Assembly (NCBI GenBank): GCA_000403315.2 | Contig: KE159636.1 | Span: forward strand, 2,916,233 to 2,980,232 | Direction: 5' to 3' | DNA length: 64,000 nucleotides | DNA from: Lachnospiraceae bacterium A2 | GTDB taxonomy: Bacteria; Bacillota; Clostridia; Lachnospirales; Lachnospiraceae | In this document: positions 9,683 to 17,905 of the stretch, in pieces | Layout of the letters: each line of letters starts with the position of its first letter | How positions within the stretch are numbered: the first letter of the stretch is position 1 | Made by a program: the position numbers and the translations under genes | Notes under the pieces: model-generated | Seen by the model: only the letters and a program-made list of their open reading frames with translations | The model's database searches: none | Told to the model about the DNA's origin: nothing

Positions 9683-11059
9683 TTATTGCGCCAAAACCTT
9701 ATGTAATAATTCTGCCAGCGGCTCCATGGCGTTCATGGCTTCCTCCAGCGTATTAGTCTGCGCCCCTACTTCCACCAGCAGGCTTTTGGGGCAGTAATGG
9801 AGGTTATAGCGGTAGCCTTTCAGGTAATTTGGCCTTGTGAACCCGGGATAATATTCTTCCGCCGCCAATTTCATCTGGAAGGAAAATGCAAGGTTTTCTG
9901 CCAGATACGGGTTGGCTAAGTACGGAATATCCCCGTTTGCGGTAGTCCTGCTAAGGCCGTTGAAAAACATAATCTGCGCCGTGGGCTTCCCATTTACCTC
10001 TGTCACCAGATGGGTTGTGTCCGCCACCCCGTCCCGGTGCAAATCTATGACTACTTCAATACTGGGGTTTTCCGCTAAAATCTGCTCCAGCGCCGGCCCT
10101 GCATAGGAATAGGCGTTGTCCCGGTCCTCCACGTCATACTCCCCTGTATGGTGCATGACATTGAAGCCATAGTTTTCCCGCAAAAGCTTTGTAAGGTATT
10201 CTGCAACCCCCACTACCCCTGTGCTGGTATCCCCAGGCACAGAATTTTGGTAGCCTTCCTGGGAATGGGTATGGTAAATCAGGATCTGCACATTTTCATT
10301 CCCTTGCTGCAGCTTCATGTCCTTCCCAAGGAGGGCTTCTGCATTTAGCTGGCTGCCGTCCACTGTGGTAGTGCGGTCAACCTGATAGAAATTCTGCACC
10401 AGATAATCGAAGTCATTGAGTTTTTCCCTGGAAACCTCTACGGCCTTCCCTGCTGGCGCCGCAGCTTCCTGCCCGCCATCCCCCTGTCCCTTTTTGCTTT
10501 TTTTCTCCTTCCCTTTGCCCTGGCTCCCGCCGCCTTCCTCCTGTGCTGCTTCTTTCTCCTGTGGGGTTTCCCCGTCCTGCCCCTTGGCGCCTTCTGCCCC
10601 TTGGGTCCCTGTGCCTTCCTGCCCTGTTTTGCCTTCCCCTTCGGCTTTCCCTGCCCCCTGCCCCTTAGCATTTTCCGCCAGAAGCCCAGCTTCCAGGTCA
10701 CTTTCCACCTGCGTGTCATACTCAGGCAAGGTTTCGCTGAACCCGCAGACCGGGTAAAATTGTTCCAATTTCCCCAGCAGGTAATTGACTGCGGAAGGGG
10801 ATTCTTCCTGCTGCTCTGCCACCATGGCCATCATGCAGTTTTTCCAAGAGCCAACTGCCGCTTCTTCTTTCAGGTAAGCCCAAATCTGCTCCATGGCTGG
10901 CGCTTCGTCTGATTCGGACATATTTTGGTAACATACGAATACAAAAAGCAAGCTGGCTACCCATAGGGCGAAACGCATGTATCTCCCCGATTTTCTCCTT
11001 CTGGCAGCCGCCCTTACAGGGATATAAGGATGGCTGCGCCCGATCCACTTTTTTTTCAT
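9683..11059 (-). CDS. spoIIP: Stage II sporulation protein P
   Basis: SpoIIP is an amidase/endopeptidase that degrades septal peptidoglycan during engulfment, together with SpoIID and SpoIIM. The 458-residue product has a basic N-terminus, a single membrane anchor (FALWVASLLFVFVCYQ), and a Gly/Glu/Lys/Gln-rich low-complexity linker at about 145-210. The C-terminal catalytic domain shows ILIYHTHSQEGY and VVIDLHRDGV, whose His residues and acidic residue bind zinc. The ATG at 11059 (MKKKWIGRS) has GCAGGA upstream; the frame extends to a TTG at 11098. The linker is longer than in Bacillus. It lies directly downstream of gpr, the conserved order. Confidence 0.95.
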   Translation of the reverse strand: MKKKWIGRSHPYIPVRAAARRRKSGRYMRFALWVASLLFVFVCYQNMSESDEAPAMEQIWAYLKEEAAVGSWKNCMMAMVAEQQEESPSAVNYLLGKLEQFYPVCGFSETLPEYDTQVESDLEAGLLAENAKGQGAGKAEGEGKTGQEGTGTQGAEGAKGQDGETPQEKEAAQEEGGGSQGKGKEKKSKKGQGDGGQEAAAPAGKAVEVSREKLNDFDYLVQNFYQVDRTTTVDGSQLNAEALLGKDMKLQQGNENVQILIYHTHSQEGYQNSVPGDTSTGVVGVAEYLTKLLRENYGFNVMHHTGEYDVEDRDNAYSYAGPALEQILAENPSIEVVIDLHRDGVADTTHLVTEVNGKPTAQIMFFNGLSRTTANGDIPYLANPYLAENLAFSFQMKLAAEEYYPGFTRPNYLKGYRYNLHYCPKSLLVEVGAQTNTLEEAMNAMEPLAELLHKVLAQ

Positions 11060-11160
11060 TCTGATTTTCCTGCCAAACTGTTTTATGCCAAGGCGCAAAG
11101 CTTTTCCATCTGCGCCCCAAACTCCTGCAAACAGTTAAATATATGCCTGTACGAAAATAT

Positions 11161-12111
11161 TTATGCAAAAGCAATATTCAGTCCTTCGGAAAGGGTGAAG
11201 CTTAAACGTTTGACAGATTCATCAATATCCTTCGGGGTAACAAACATGGTGTTGAGCTGGGGCGACAGAAGTTCCCGTATCAATTCATATTTTTCCATGT
11301 CATTCAGCGCGTTCAGCCCCGTGCTTAAGGGCTTTAAGTGGCTGCTTTCCTCCATGGCCTGAATCAGCGTATGCATGGTGTCATTGACAATGGTAGCCGC
11401 GTCCACCACAGTGGGCACGCCTATGGCAATGACGGGTATGCCAATGGTCTTTTCCGAAAGCCCATGGCGGTGGTTCCCCACCCCGGAGCCCGGATTAATC
11501 CCAGTGTCTGTAATCTGGATGGTGCGGCTCAGCCTGCGGGTGCTCCTTGCTGCCAGCGCATCAATGGCAACCATTACGTCAGGCTTTGTTTCGTCCACAA
11601 CACCCTTTATGATTTCCTGGCTCTCCATCCCGGTCTGTGCCATAACCCCGGGGACAATCCCGCTGACGGCATTGACTTCCTCCTCCCCAAATGCATATTT
11701 GCCAAATTCTTTCAGCACATGGCGGGTAATCATCATATTGTCCACCACACGCGGCCCTAAGGCATCCGGCGTTACCTCCCGGTTCCCAAGCCCCGCCACC
11801 AGCACAGAAAGGGCTTCCTTTTTCCGGGGCATCAGCTTCTTTACAATCCTTGCCAATTCCACAGAGATTTCCCTGTGGTAATCCTCATCCTGGCAGTCCA
11901 TATTTGCCGCTTCCAAGGTAATGTAGGTTCCCTTGGGCTTGCCCATGGCTTTTGCCCCATTTTCTGTTTCTATTACCATGGTAGTAATCTTAATTTCCGA
12001 TTTTTCACGGGTTTCCTCTGCTACACGCACCCCTTTGATTTCTACATTGTCCTCCTCAAATTTTTCACGGGCCTCCAATGCCAAATCCGTACGCACCTGA
12101 AACTGACTCAT
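11161..12111 (-). CDS. gpr: Germination protease (GPR endopeptidase)
   Basis: GPR is the aspartic-type protease that degrades small acid-soluble spore proteins at germination. The 316-residue product begins MSQFQVRTDLALEARE, the propeptide region that is removed by self-processing. It also contains VAGLGNREVTPDALGP and VAIDALAARSTRRLSRTIQI with the conserved Asp residues. Ribosome site GGGAGGG lies 9 nt before the ATG. It is followed by spoIIP and divergent from rpsT, as in other sporulating Firmicutes. It should be forespore expressed (known for the family), but no convincing sigma-G promoter was recognised. Confidence 0.96.
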   Translation of the reverse strand: MSQFQVRTDLALEAREKFEEDNVEIKGVRVAEETREKSEIKITTMVIETENGAKAMGKPKGTYITLEAANMDCQDEDYHREISVELARIVKKLMPRKKEALSVLVAGLGNREVTPDALGPRVVDNMMITRHVLKEFGKYAFGEEEVNAVSGIVPGVMAQTGMESQEIIKGVVDETKPDVMVAIDALAARSTRRLSRTIQITDTGINPGSGVGNHRHGLSEKTIGIPVIAIGVPTVVDAATIVNDTMHTLIQAMEESSHLKPLSTGLNALNDMEKYELIRELLSPQLNTMFVTPKDIDESVKRLSFTLSEGLNIAFA

Positions 12112-12248
12112 AACAATCCCTCCCAGACGGTGTATTCCATGACAGCCTTATCTTCTGATATGCTCCGGCAGCAGCCCAAACCGCCCTGTGCAGATTTGGC
12201 TGCTCCATTTTCCGTAATTATTTTTTACAAAAAATGCTGGAATATGTA

Positions 12249-12277
12249 TTGACAGGCACAAATTTTAGGGCTAAAAT
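12249..12277 (+). promoter_or_regulatory. rpsT promoter
   Basis: TTGACA (12249-12254), 17-bp spacer, TAAAAT (12272-12277). The start would lie near 12285, leaving an untranslated leader of about 160 nt before the rpsT TTG codon. Confidence 0.8.
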
Positions 12278-12445
12278 ATATGAGTATGTTTGCATTAGAA
12301 TGTCCGTGTCCGGTTTTAATGGAACAGCAAAATGTTTATGGACTTTGTAATGTGGCGCAAAGCCTTAAACACAATAATTGCCAGAACAACAACCGCCCCT
12401 TCATCTATGGGATACGGTTACATGAAAAAATTGGAGGTGTATGGA

Positions 12446-12709
12446 TTGGCTAATATTAAATCAGCGAAAAAAAGAATTTTAATAACAGAAGCAAGGACAG
12501 CACGCAACAAATCAATCCGTTCCGCTGTCAAGACTGCTATTAAGAAAGTGGATGCTGCTGTTGCAGCAAATGACAAGGCTGCAGCACAGGAAGCTTTACC
12601 AAAGGCTGTTTCCGCTATTGGCAAAGCAACTGCCAAGGGTGTATATCACAAAAATACCGCAGCCAGAAAAGTTTCCCGCTTATCCAAAGCTGTAAACAAA
12701 CTTGCTTAA
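12446..12709 (+). CDS. rpsT: Ribosomal protein S20 (TTG start)
   Basis: Small-subunit protein S20, which binds 16S rRNA. The product is 87 residues and starts MANIKSAKKRI when the TTG at 12446 is read as the initiator. GGAGG lies eight bases upstream (12433-12437). The open frame reaches further up to 12332, but those residues (MFMDFVMWRKAL) are not S20-like. E. coli rpsT also starts with UUG and is autoregulated, so the weak start may be a conserved control feature (inference). It is divergent from gpr, and its downstream neighbour on the opposite strand is holA. Confidence 0.95.
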   Translation: MANIKSAKKRILITEARTARNKSIRSAVKTAIKKVDAAVAANDKAAAQEALPKAVSAIGKATAKGVYHKNTAARKVSRLSKAVNKLA

Positions 12710-12740
12710 TTATTTTCCATAGAACAACATATGCATAACA

Positions 12741-12890
12741 AGAAAGAATCCTGCAAAGCAGGATTCTCCGCCTGCGGCGGGTCGCTTTGCGACAAATTTC
12801 ATACCCGCCGCAGTGCGATAAGAGCTTTTTTCTTCTATAGGAAAGATACTTTCACGCTTTAGCGTGACAAGGTCTTTTCTATAGAAGAAA
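12741..12890. repeat. Hairpin repeat family 1, full copy
   Basis: Module X is three small hairpins (ATCCTGCAAAGCAGGAT, CCGCCTGCGGCGGG and GTCGCTTTGCGAC), then Y, an outer stem TATAGGAAAGA / TCTTTTCTATA enclosing TCACGCTTTAGCGTGA. Near-identical copies are at 18545 and 29759. This copy sits between rpsT and its terminator. Confidence 0.85.
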
Positions 12891-12926
12891 AAAAGAAGCC
12901 GGTACCGTCAGCCGGCTTCTTTTTTA
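12891..12926. terminator. Bidirectional Rho-independent terminator rpsT / holA
   Basis: AGAAGCCGG and CCGGCTTCT pair around a 9-nt loop, with a T-tract on both strands. It serves rpsT (+) and holA (-), which converge here. Confidence 0.85.
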
Positions 12927-12991
12927 TTCCCGCGAGCAACGAGCCAAGTGGCTGCTTGCAGACATTTGGCGACTGCCGCGAGGGTCAAAGC
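12927..12991. repeat. Repeat family 2 copy at the holA 3' end
   Basis: Begins ATTCCCGCGAGCAACGAGCC and ends with GCCGCGAGGGTC. It is related to copies at 29415, 34436, 40737 and 46440. The holA stop codon (12985-12987) lies inside this repeat. Confidence 0.7.
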
Positions 12992-13971
12992 CCCCCCCCT
13001 GCGCTGCTTACAACCAAAAGCTCCACAGCCATCTGGGCGTCCATATTCCCGGTCTTTATATCCTCCTCTGCCTGCACGCAGCCTGCCACGGCAGATTCCA
13101 GCCCTTCCAGCGTAAACCTCCCTGCCTGGGCAAGGTTCCGGTTTACGGAAAATTCCGGGATCCCGGCTTTTGCGGCAATAAATTTCCTGTCATGCCCCTG
13201 CCGGCCCAATTCCTTGACTTGGAACAGGATTTGGAACTGCCTTGCCACCAGGAAAAGGATGCGCATGGGGGGCTCCTTCAACGCCAGCAAATCATAGTAC
13301 AGCTCCAGCGCCTGCTTCTTCCGCCCTTCCGCGATATGGTTCACCATTTCAAAAATCTTTCCTGTGGTCTGCCCGGTGCAGATGTTTTCCACATCCTCCG
13401 CCGTAATGGCATCCTTGCCCAGCGTATAGCAAAACAGCTTTTCCAGCTCCCGGTCAATATTTTCCATGTCATTCCCCGTTTTTTCCAGAAAAAGCTGCAT
13501 GGCGTTCTGGGTGATTTTCTTATTTTCCCGTTTCATCCGGCCTAAAGCCCACTGCATCAGCAAAGCGTCCGCCTGCCTTGCAAACTCCACGGCCCGGCCT
13601 GCCTTTTTCACCGCCTTGTACATCTTCCCCCGCTTGTCCACTTCCTCCTCCACAAACACAAATATGGTGGTGGGCGGCACTTGCTTCAGGTAGTCGGCCA
13701 GCTCCTCGCAGGATTTCTTGAAAAAACCGCTGTTTTCTGCAAGGATCAGCCTGTAATCCGCAAAAAACGGGAGGGTTTCCGCCAAATCGATCAGTTCCCC
13801 GGGGCTTATGTTTTTCCCCTCAAAACAGGCGCAGTTCATGGTATCGCCCTGCGCAGATAAAGCCTCTTTCAGCTTCTGCCTGTACTGGCGCTTTAAGTAA
13901 GATTCTTCCCCATAGAGCAAATAAACTGGCTGGAAATCCCTGTTCCTGATATCTTCCTCAATACTTTTCAT
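12985..13971 (-). CDS. holA: DNA polymerase III subunit delta
   Basis: HolA opens the sliding clamp in the replication clamp loader. The 328-residue product matches the family from the start (DFQPVYLLYGEESYLKRQY, the degenerate Walker region) through VFVEEEVDKRGKMYKAVKK and DMENIDRELEKLFCYT to the C-terminal collar domain. The last codons contain a run of nine G on the coding strand (12991-12999) that adds GGGL before the stop, immediately beside a family 2 repeat. It belongs to the conserved comEC-holA-rpsT string. Confidence 0.93.
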   Translation of the reverse strand: MKSIEEDIRNRDFQPVYLLYGEESYLKRQYRQKLKEALSAQGDTMNCACFEGKNISPGELIDLAETLPFFADYRLILAENSGFFKKSCEELADYLKQVPPTTIFVFVEEEVDKRGKMYKAVKKAGRAVEFARQADALLMQWALGRMKRENKKITQNAMQLFLEKTGNDMENIDRELEKLFCYTLGKDAITAEDVENICTGQTTGKIFEMVNHIAEGRKKQALELYYDLLALKEPPMRILFLVARQFQILFQVKELGRQGHDRKFIAAKAGIPEFSVNRNLAQAGRFTLEGLESAVAGCVQAEEDIKTGNMDAQMAVELLVVSSAGGGL

Positions 13972-13980
13972 TCTGTTACC

Positions 13981-14646
13981 TTATTTGTAGGTGCGGAGGA
14001 TTTGGTAGATTTCATCCATGTTCTTGCTGCCTAACAGCACTTCCTTTTCATTGATGACTGTCATGGGAATCCGCTCAATCTTGTACTGCTCCACCAGTTC
14101 CGGGTAGAGCCTTGCGTCAATCATCCGCGCTTCGACTGCCCCGCACTCTGCCGCCATTTTCTGGCAGGTAATGACCTGCTGTGCGCAATGGTGGCAGGAC
14201 AGGGAAACAAAAATCTTGATTTCATTTTTATGGGTAAGCTTGTCCAGTTTTTTCTTAATCCGCTTTTCCATTTCCTGCCCGGGGCCAGCCGCATTATAAA
14301 TGGCAAAAATCAGGGAGTTCATCTCCTTCCCCCCTGTCACCCCGTGGAAAGCAATCCCCGTATAGCTCCCATCCCTGTACAGGGCGGTGGCGGGGAGCAG
14401 GGACGCATCCAGCTCCGGCAGTGCTTCCTTTGCTTCCTCCCTGCCGTAAAGCTGGCAGGAAACCTTATCGGAAAGCCCTGAAATATGGCGTACCAATTCA
14501 GCCATTTCCACAGAGACGCCATCGGATGGGTCTATCACGCAGGCAAGGGTAACTTCCCCTTCCAGTTTCCCAAACACCCCTTTAATTTGTCCTTCCAGCT
14601 CCGGCGTCATCAGGCTGCTCTGGGAAGAAATTTGGTTGATATCCAT
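13981..14646 (-). CDS. Stand-alone AhpF N-terminal (tandem thioredoxin-fold) protein
   Basis: The 221 residues match the N-terminal domain of AhpF: two thioredoxin folds, of which the second carries the redox motif SCHHC (about residue 151) followed by IPMTVINEKEVLLGS. The flavin reductase part of AhpF is absent, so it should pass electrons from a separate thioredoxin-reductase-like protein to AhpC (inference). It lies 9 nt downstream of ahpC, clearly in one operon. The stop is followed within 10 nt by holA, so read-through into holA is possible. Confidence 0.88.
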   Translation of the reverse strand: MDINQISSQSSLMTPELEGQIKGVFGKLEGEVTLACVIDPSDGVSVEMAELVRHISGLSDKVSCQLYGREEAKEALPELDASLLPATALYRDGSYTGIAFHGVTGGKEMNSLIFAIYNAAGPGQEMEKRIKKKLDKLTHKNEIKIFVSLSCHHCAQQVITCQKMAAECGAVEARMIDARLYPELVEQYKIERIPMTVINEKEVLLGSKNMDEIYQILRTYK

Positions 14647-14655
14647 ACGCCCCTC

Positions 14656-15222
14656 CTACAACATTCCTACTAAGTCCAAGCTGGGGCTTAAGGTTTCTTC
14701 CCCGGGCTTCCATTTGGCCGGGCATACCTGGTTCCCGTGCTCCTCTACAAATTTCGCTGCCTGTACCTTCCGCAGCAGTTCCGCAGCGTTCCTTCCGATT
14801 CCCATATCGTGGATTTCGTATGCTTTCACTACCCCTTCCGGGTTCAGGATAAAGGTTCCCCGCAGCGCCTGCCCTTCCTGCTCTGCCAATACGCCAAACT
14901 GACGGGCCAATACCCCTGCCGGGTCTGCCAGCATGACATACTGGATTTTCTTGATGGTGTCAGACGCGTCTGCCCATGCCTTGTGGACAAAATGGGTATC
15001 CTCGGACACAGAATAGATTTCACAGCCCTCTTTCTGGAATTCCCCATAATGGTCTGCAAGGTCCCCAAGCTCCGTAGGGCATACAAAAGTGAAATCTGCC
15101 GGGTAGAAAAACAGGACTGACCAATGGCCCAGTAAATCCTCCTGCGTTACCTCAATAAAGTCCCCTTTTGAAAATGCAGATACCTTGAAATCTTCTATTT
15201 TTGTATTAATCATATGCTGCAT
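14656..15222 (-). CDS. ahpC: Peroxiredoxin AhpC
   Basis: A two-Cys peroxiredoxin that reduces hydrogen peroxide and alkyl hydroperoxides. FFYPADFTFVCPTEL contains the peroxidatic Cys and HGNQVCPAKW the resolving Cys, giving 188 residues in total. The ATG at 15222 has AAGGAGGG eight bases upstream; the frame extends to 15258 without a better site. A sigma-A promoter lies at 15258-15286. It is followed by the AhpF-N-domain gene, which is the probable reductant. Upstream and divergent is a Cys-rich peptide gene (truncated copy). Confidence 0.95.
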   Translation of the reverse strand: MQHMINTKIEDFKVSAFSKGDFIEVTQEDLLGHWSVLFFYPADFTFVCPTELGDLADHYGEFQKEGCEIYSVSEDTHFVHKAWADASDTIKKIQYVMLADPAGVLARQFGVLAEQEGQALRGTFILNPEGVVKAYEIHDMGIGRNAAELLRKVQAAKFVEEHGNQVCPAKWKPGEETLSPSLDLVGML

Positions 15223-15257
15223 GGCAATATCCCTCCTTGTTTTTCTTATTCTGTTCA

Positions 15258-15286
15258 ATTATATCGGTCTTTTTCGGAAAATGCAA
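15258..15286 (-). promoter_or_regulatory. ahpC promoter
   Basis: Minus strand TTGCAT (15286-15281), 17 bp, TATAAT (15263-15258). The same promoter is kept in the second copy of the block at 17628-17656, where it points into the insertion sequence. Confidence 0.75.
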
Positions 15287-15325
15287 TGGTTATTTTCCCT
15301 GTGCGCCATAGGCAGCCCCTGTACA

Positions 15326-15358
15326 GTTACTGTAAACACCCATGGTGTCCACAGTAAC
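15326..15358. promoter_or_regulatory. 33-bp palindrome between divergent promoters
   Basis: GTTACTGT / ACAGTAAC outer arms and ACACC / GGTGT inner arms around CAT. It lies between the ahpC and peptide promoters. In copy 2 the outer arms have changed but an inner ACAC / GTGT dyad remains. It is a possible operator; no regulator is identified. Confidence 0.5.
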
Positions 15359-15401
15359 CTTGTACACTTCATGCCATGTGTCAAAAACCTTCCTTTTCCA
15401 C

Positions 15402-15430
15402 TTGTAACTGCCCCAAAATAAGGATATAAT
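15402..15430 (+). promoter_or_regulatory. Small-peptide promoter, copy 1
   Basis: TTGTAA (15402-15407), 17 bp, TATAAT (15425-15430). Confidence 0.75.
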
Positions 15431-15484
15431 AAATTCATAACAGGGGTTTTATGCAAGGCAAACAAAACCAATAGGAGGGATTAC

Positions 15485-15574
15485 ATGGAGAAGAAAAATT
15501 TAGATATCACAAACATGAACGGCATGACAAATGATCGGGAGTTCAACACTTCCTATTACCCAAAAACTTCTTAA
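15485..15574 (+). pseudogene. Truncated copy of the Cys-rich peptide gene
   Basis: The first 17 codons (MEKKNLDITNMNGMTND) are identical in protein to the intact gene at 17855, with the same AGGAGGG site. The frame then leaves the homologous sequence and reads 12 unrelated residues to a TAA. All the Cys repeats are lost. The break marks the left junction with the insertion sequence. Confidence 0.85.
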
Positions 15575-15670
15575 AGCCTTATTTTAGGCTTATTATTTTG
15601 TCAAATTTTCCCTATTTTTATGTTGTATGTGCTGTATGTATATGATATAATGGTTATGAGGTGATGTTTT

Positions 15671-17530
15671 ATGAAGCTATACTATGATAAACGTCTTAAA
15701 GATCCTACCTATTATGCTCAGCAAGGCATTCGGAATGGGAAAAAAACGACCACCAGAAATGTTAAAAACTTTGGAAAACATTCTGAACTTTTAAAAATAA
15801 CAGATGATCCGGAAGCTTATGTAAGAGAAGAAATCAAAAAAATGAATGAAGAATACCGGATTGGCAGAGTCACTTTTAACCTGACTGCTGATTTCAATGA
15901 AAAAGTGAAACATACACAGGATGCGGCGTCTGCTTCCAATTGGGTTAATATCGGATACTTTTTTCTGCAGTACATTATGGAAGGTCTTAACCTGAAAGAA
16001 TTCTTTTCGCAAAAAAGCAGCGGGCGTAAAGTTACTTTTGACTGCTTTACAATCTCACGCTTTCTTACATATGCAAGGATTCTGGATCCCAGATCCAAAT
16101 TTGCCACATGGAACCATCTGGCATCCTATTATGAACAACCCTGTTTTGATTACCAGCACATCCTTCGGTTTATGGATTTATTAGAAACTAATTATGACTC
16201 TTATCTGGAATGGCTTTTTAAAAACAGTAACCCGGTCGTGAAACGGGACACTTCTGTCCTCTACTATGATTGTACAAATTTCTATTTTGAGTGTGAACAG
16301 CCAGATGAAGACGTGGTTGATGAAGTGACTGGCGAAATCATCAATGGATTAAGGAAATTTGGCATAAGCAAAGAACACCGTCCGAATCCCATCGTAGAAA
16401 TGGGGCTTTTCATGGACAGCAGGGGCATTCCGATCACCATGTGTCTCCATCCCGGAAATACCAGTGAGCAGGCAACTGCTGTCCCTTTGGAAAAAGAAGT
16501 ACTCCAGATGCTGGATGGGGCAAAATTCATTTATTGTGCGGATGCCGGGCTGGGTTCTTATAACATCCGCAAGTTCAACAGTATGGGAGGCCGGGCATTT
16601 ATTGTCACACAGTCCATCAAAAAGCTCAGTGATACTCTGAAAAAATCTGTATTCAATGACTTTGACTACAAACTGCTTTCCAATGACGCACCGGTAAAAA
16701 TCAGTGGTATGAAGGAATTTGACAGGCACCTGGAAGAGAACCTGAAATTATACAATGATTTTGCCTATAAGACCATTGATGCAGATAAAGCCGTAGACCT
16801 TGGGCTGTATGAGGAAAAAATCCTTAAAAATGGTAAAGTCAAACGTGTAAAAGCAACCGGACTCCTAAAACAACGCATCATTATCACATTTTCACGGAAA
16901 ATGATGGAATACCAGAGAGCTGTACGCGAACGGCAGATTGAACGCGCTAAAAAACTATTGGAAAAGAAAGATCCTGGGGAAATCAAAAAGGGACCAAATG
17001 ATATAAAGAGATTTATGAAAAGGGTGACACATACAAAATCCGGTGAAAAGGCAGCCGTTGAGTATCTGCTTGATGAAGCGAAGATTGCAGAGGAAGAAAA
17101 ATACGATGGCTATTATGCTGTGGCGACAAACCTTCTGGATCCAGCCAAAGACATTCTGGACGTATCACACAAAAGATACCAGATTGAAGACTGCTTCCGG
17201 ATTATAAAAACCAATTTCACAGGAAGGCCTGTAAACCATCGGCTGCCAAACCGTATCAAAGCGCATTTTCTGATCTGCTATACTGCATTGCTGGTATATC
17301 GTTTACTGGAGGCCAAGTTAGATGATCAGGAGACTCATGTAACACCACAGGATTTAATCACTACTTTAAGAAACATGAACGTTACTAATATCCATGATGT
17401 TGAATATATGGCACTCTATAATGGAAGCAGGGCACTAGATGCCCTGGAGCAATTAACATCTTTGAATCTGGACAGGCTGCATTATAAACCCAAGGATTTA
17501 AATGGAAAAATAAAAAAAATTTTGAGATAG
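15671..17530 (+). CDS. IS1634-family DDE transposase
   Basis: A 619-residue transposase. The catalytic acidic residues are seen in LYYDCTNFYFE (first D), YCADAGLGSYN (second D) and RYQIEDCFRIIKTNF (E, in the typical YQIE context). Full length with no internal stop. The ribosome site is GAGGTGATG, with TATAAT about 30 nt before the start. Base composition is more AT-rich than the flanking chromosomal genes, consistent with recent arrival. A terminator follows at 17562-17604. Confidence 0.9.
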   Translation: MKLYYDKRLKDPTYYAQQGIRNGKKTTTRNVKNFGKHSELLKITDDPEAYVREEIKKMNEEYRIGRVTFNLTADFNEKVKHTQDAASASNWVNIGYFFLQYIMEGLNLKEFFSQKSSGRKVTFDCFTISRFLTYARILDPRSKFATWNHLASYYEQPCFDYQHILRFMDLLETNYDSYLEWLFKNSNPVVKRDTSVLYYDCTNFYFECEQPDEDVVDEVTGEIINGLRKFGISKEHRPNPIVEMGLFMDSRGIPITMCLHPGNTSEQATAVPLEKEVLQMLDGAKFIYCADAGLGSYNIRKFNSMGGRAFIVTQSIKKLSDTLKKSVFNDFDYKLLSNDAPVKISGMKEFDRHLEENLKLYNDFAYKTIDADKAVDLGLYEEKILKNGKVKRVKATGLLKQRIIITFSRKMMEYQRAVRERQIERAKKLLEKKDPGEIKKGPNDIKRFMKRVTHTKSGEKAAVEYLLDEAKIAEEEKYDGYYAVATNLLDPAKDILDVSHKRYQIEDCFRIIKTNFTGRPVNHRLPNRIKAHFLICYTALLVYRLLEAKLDDQETHVTPQDLITTLRNMNVTNIHDVEYMALYNGSRALDALEQLTSLNLDRLHYKPKDLNGKIKKILR

Positions 17531-17561
17531 GGTTCACATACAACATTTATATACAAGGAAT

Positions 17562-17604
17562 AATCCGATAACCCCAGTATTTATAAGGATTATCGGATTT
17601 TTTT
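17562..17604 (+). terminator. Transposase terminator
   Basis: AATCCGATAA and TTATCGGATT pair around an 18-nt loop, followed by a T-tract. Confidence 0.8.
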
Positions 17605-17627
17605 AGTTCACAAGCGTCGAAAACGGG

Positions 17628-17905
17628 ATTATATCGGTCTTTTCCGGAAAATGCAATGGTTATTTTCCCTGTACGCCATGGGCAGCCTTTTTACCATTAC
17701 TGTGAACACTATGTGTGCGGACCGTAACCTTGTACACTTCATGCCATGTGTCAAAAACCTTCCTTTTCCACTTGTAACTGCCCAAAAATAAGGATATAAT
17801 AAATCCATAGCAGGGGTTTTATGCAAGGCAAACAAAACCAATAGGAGGGATTACATGGAGAAGAAAAATTTAGATATCACAAACATGAACGGCATGACAA
17901 ATGAT
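17628..17905. repeat. 278-bp direct repeat, copy 2
   Basis: Second copy of 15258-15535. It keeps both promoters and leads into the intact peptide gene. Confidence 0.88.
17772..17800 (+). promoter_or_regulatory. Small-peptide promoter, copy 2
   Basis: TTGTAA (17772-17777), 17 bp, TATAAT (17795-17800). The start lies about 50 nt before the AUG. Confidence 0.78.

Larger units (their letters stand above)
15258..15535. repeat. 278-bp direct repeat, copy 1 (divergent promoters plus peptide 5' end)
   Basis: Matches 17628-17905 over the same 278-bp length at high identity. The block runs from the ahpC -10 box to codon 17 of the small peptide gene. Differences cluster in the middle, around the palindrome at 15326-15358. 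The IS1634-type element lies between the copies. Confidence 0.88.
15536..17627 (+). mobile_element. IS1634-type insertion sequence
   Basis: Bounded by the two 278-bp direct repeats. The ends share only a weak inverted match (TTCAACACTT against TTCGACGCTT), so the exact ends are uncertain. No target duplication is visible, which suggests rearrangement after insertion. Confidence 0.7.

Noticed and set aside
10438..10719. Arg/Lys-rich 93-codon frame on the minus strand
   Set aside because: It is a frame shadow of the low-complexity linker of spoIIP, with no ribosome site.
12332..12445. N-terminal extension of rpsT
   Set aside because: Not S20-like. The TTG at 12446 gives the exact family start with a good ribosome site.
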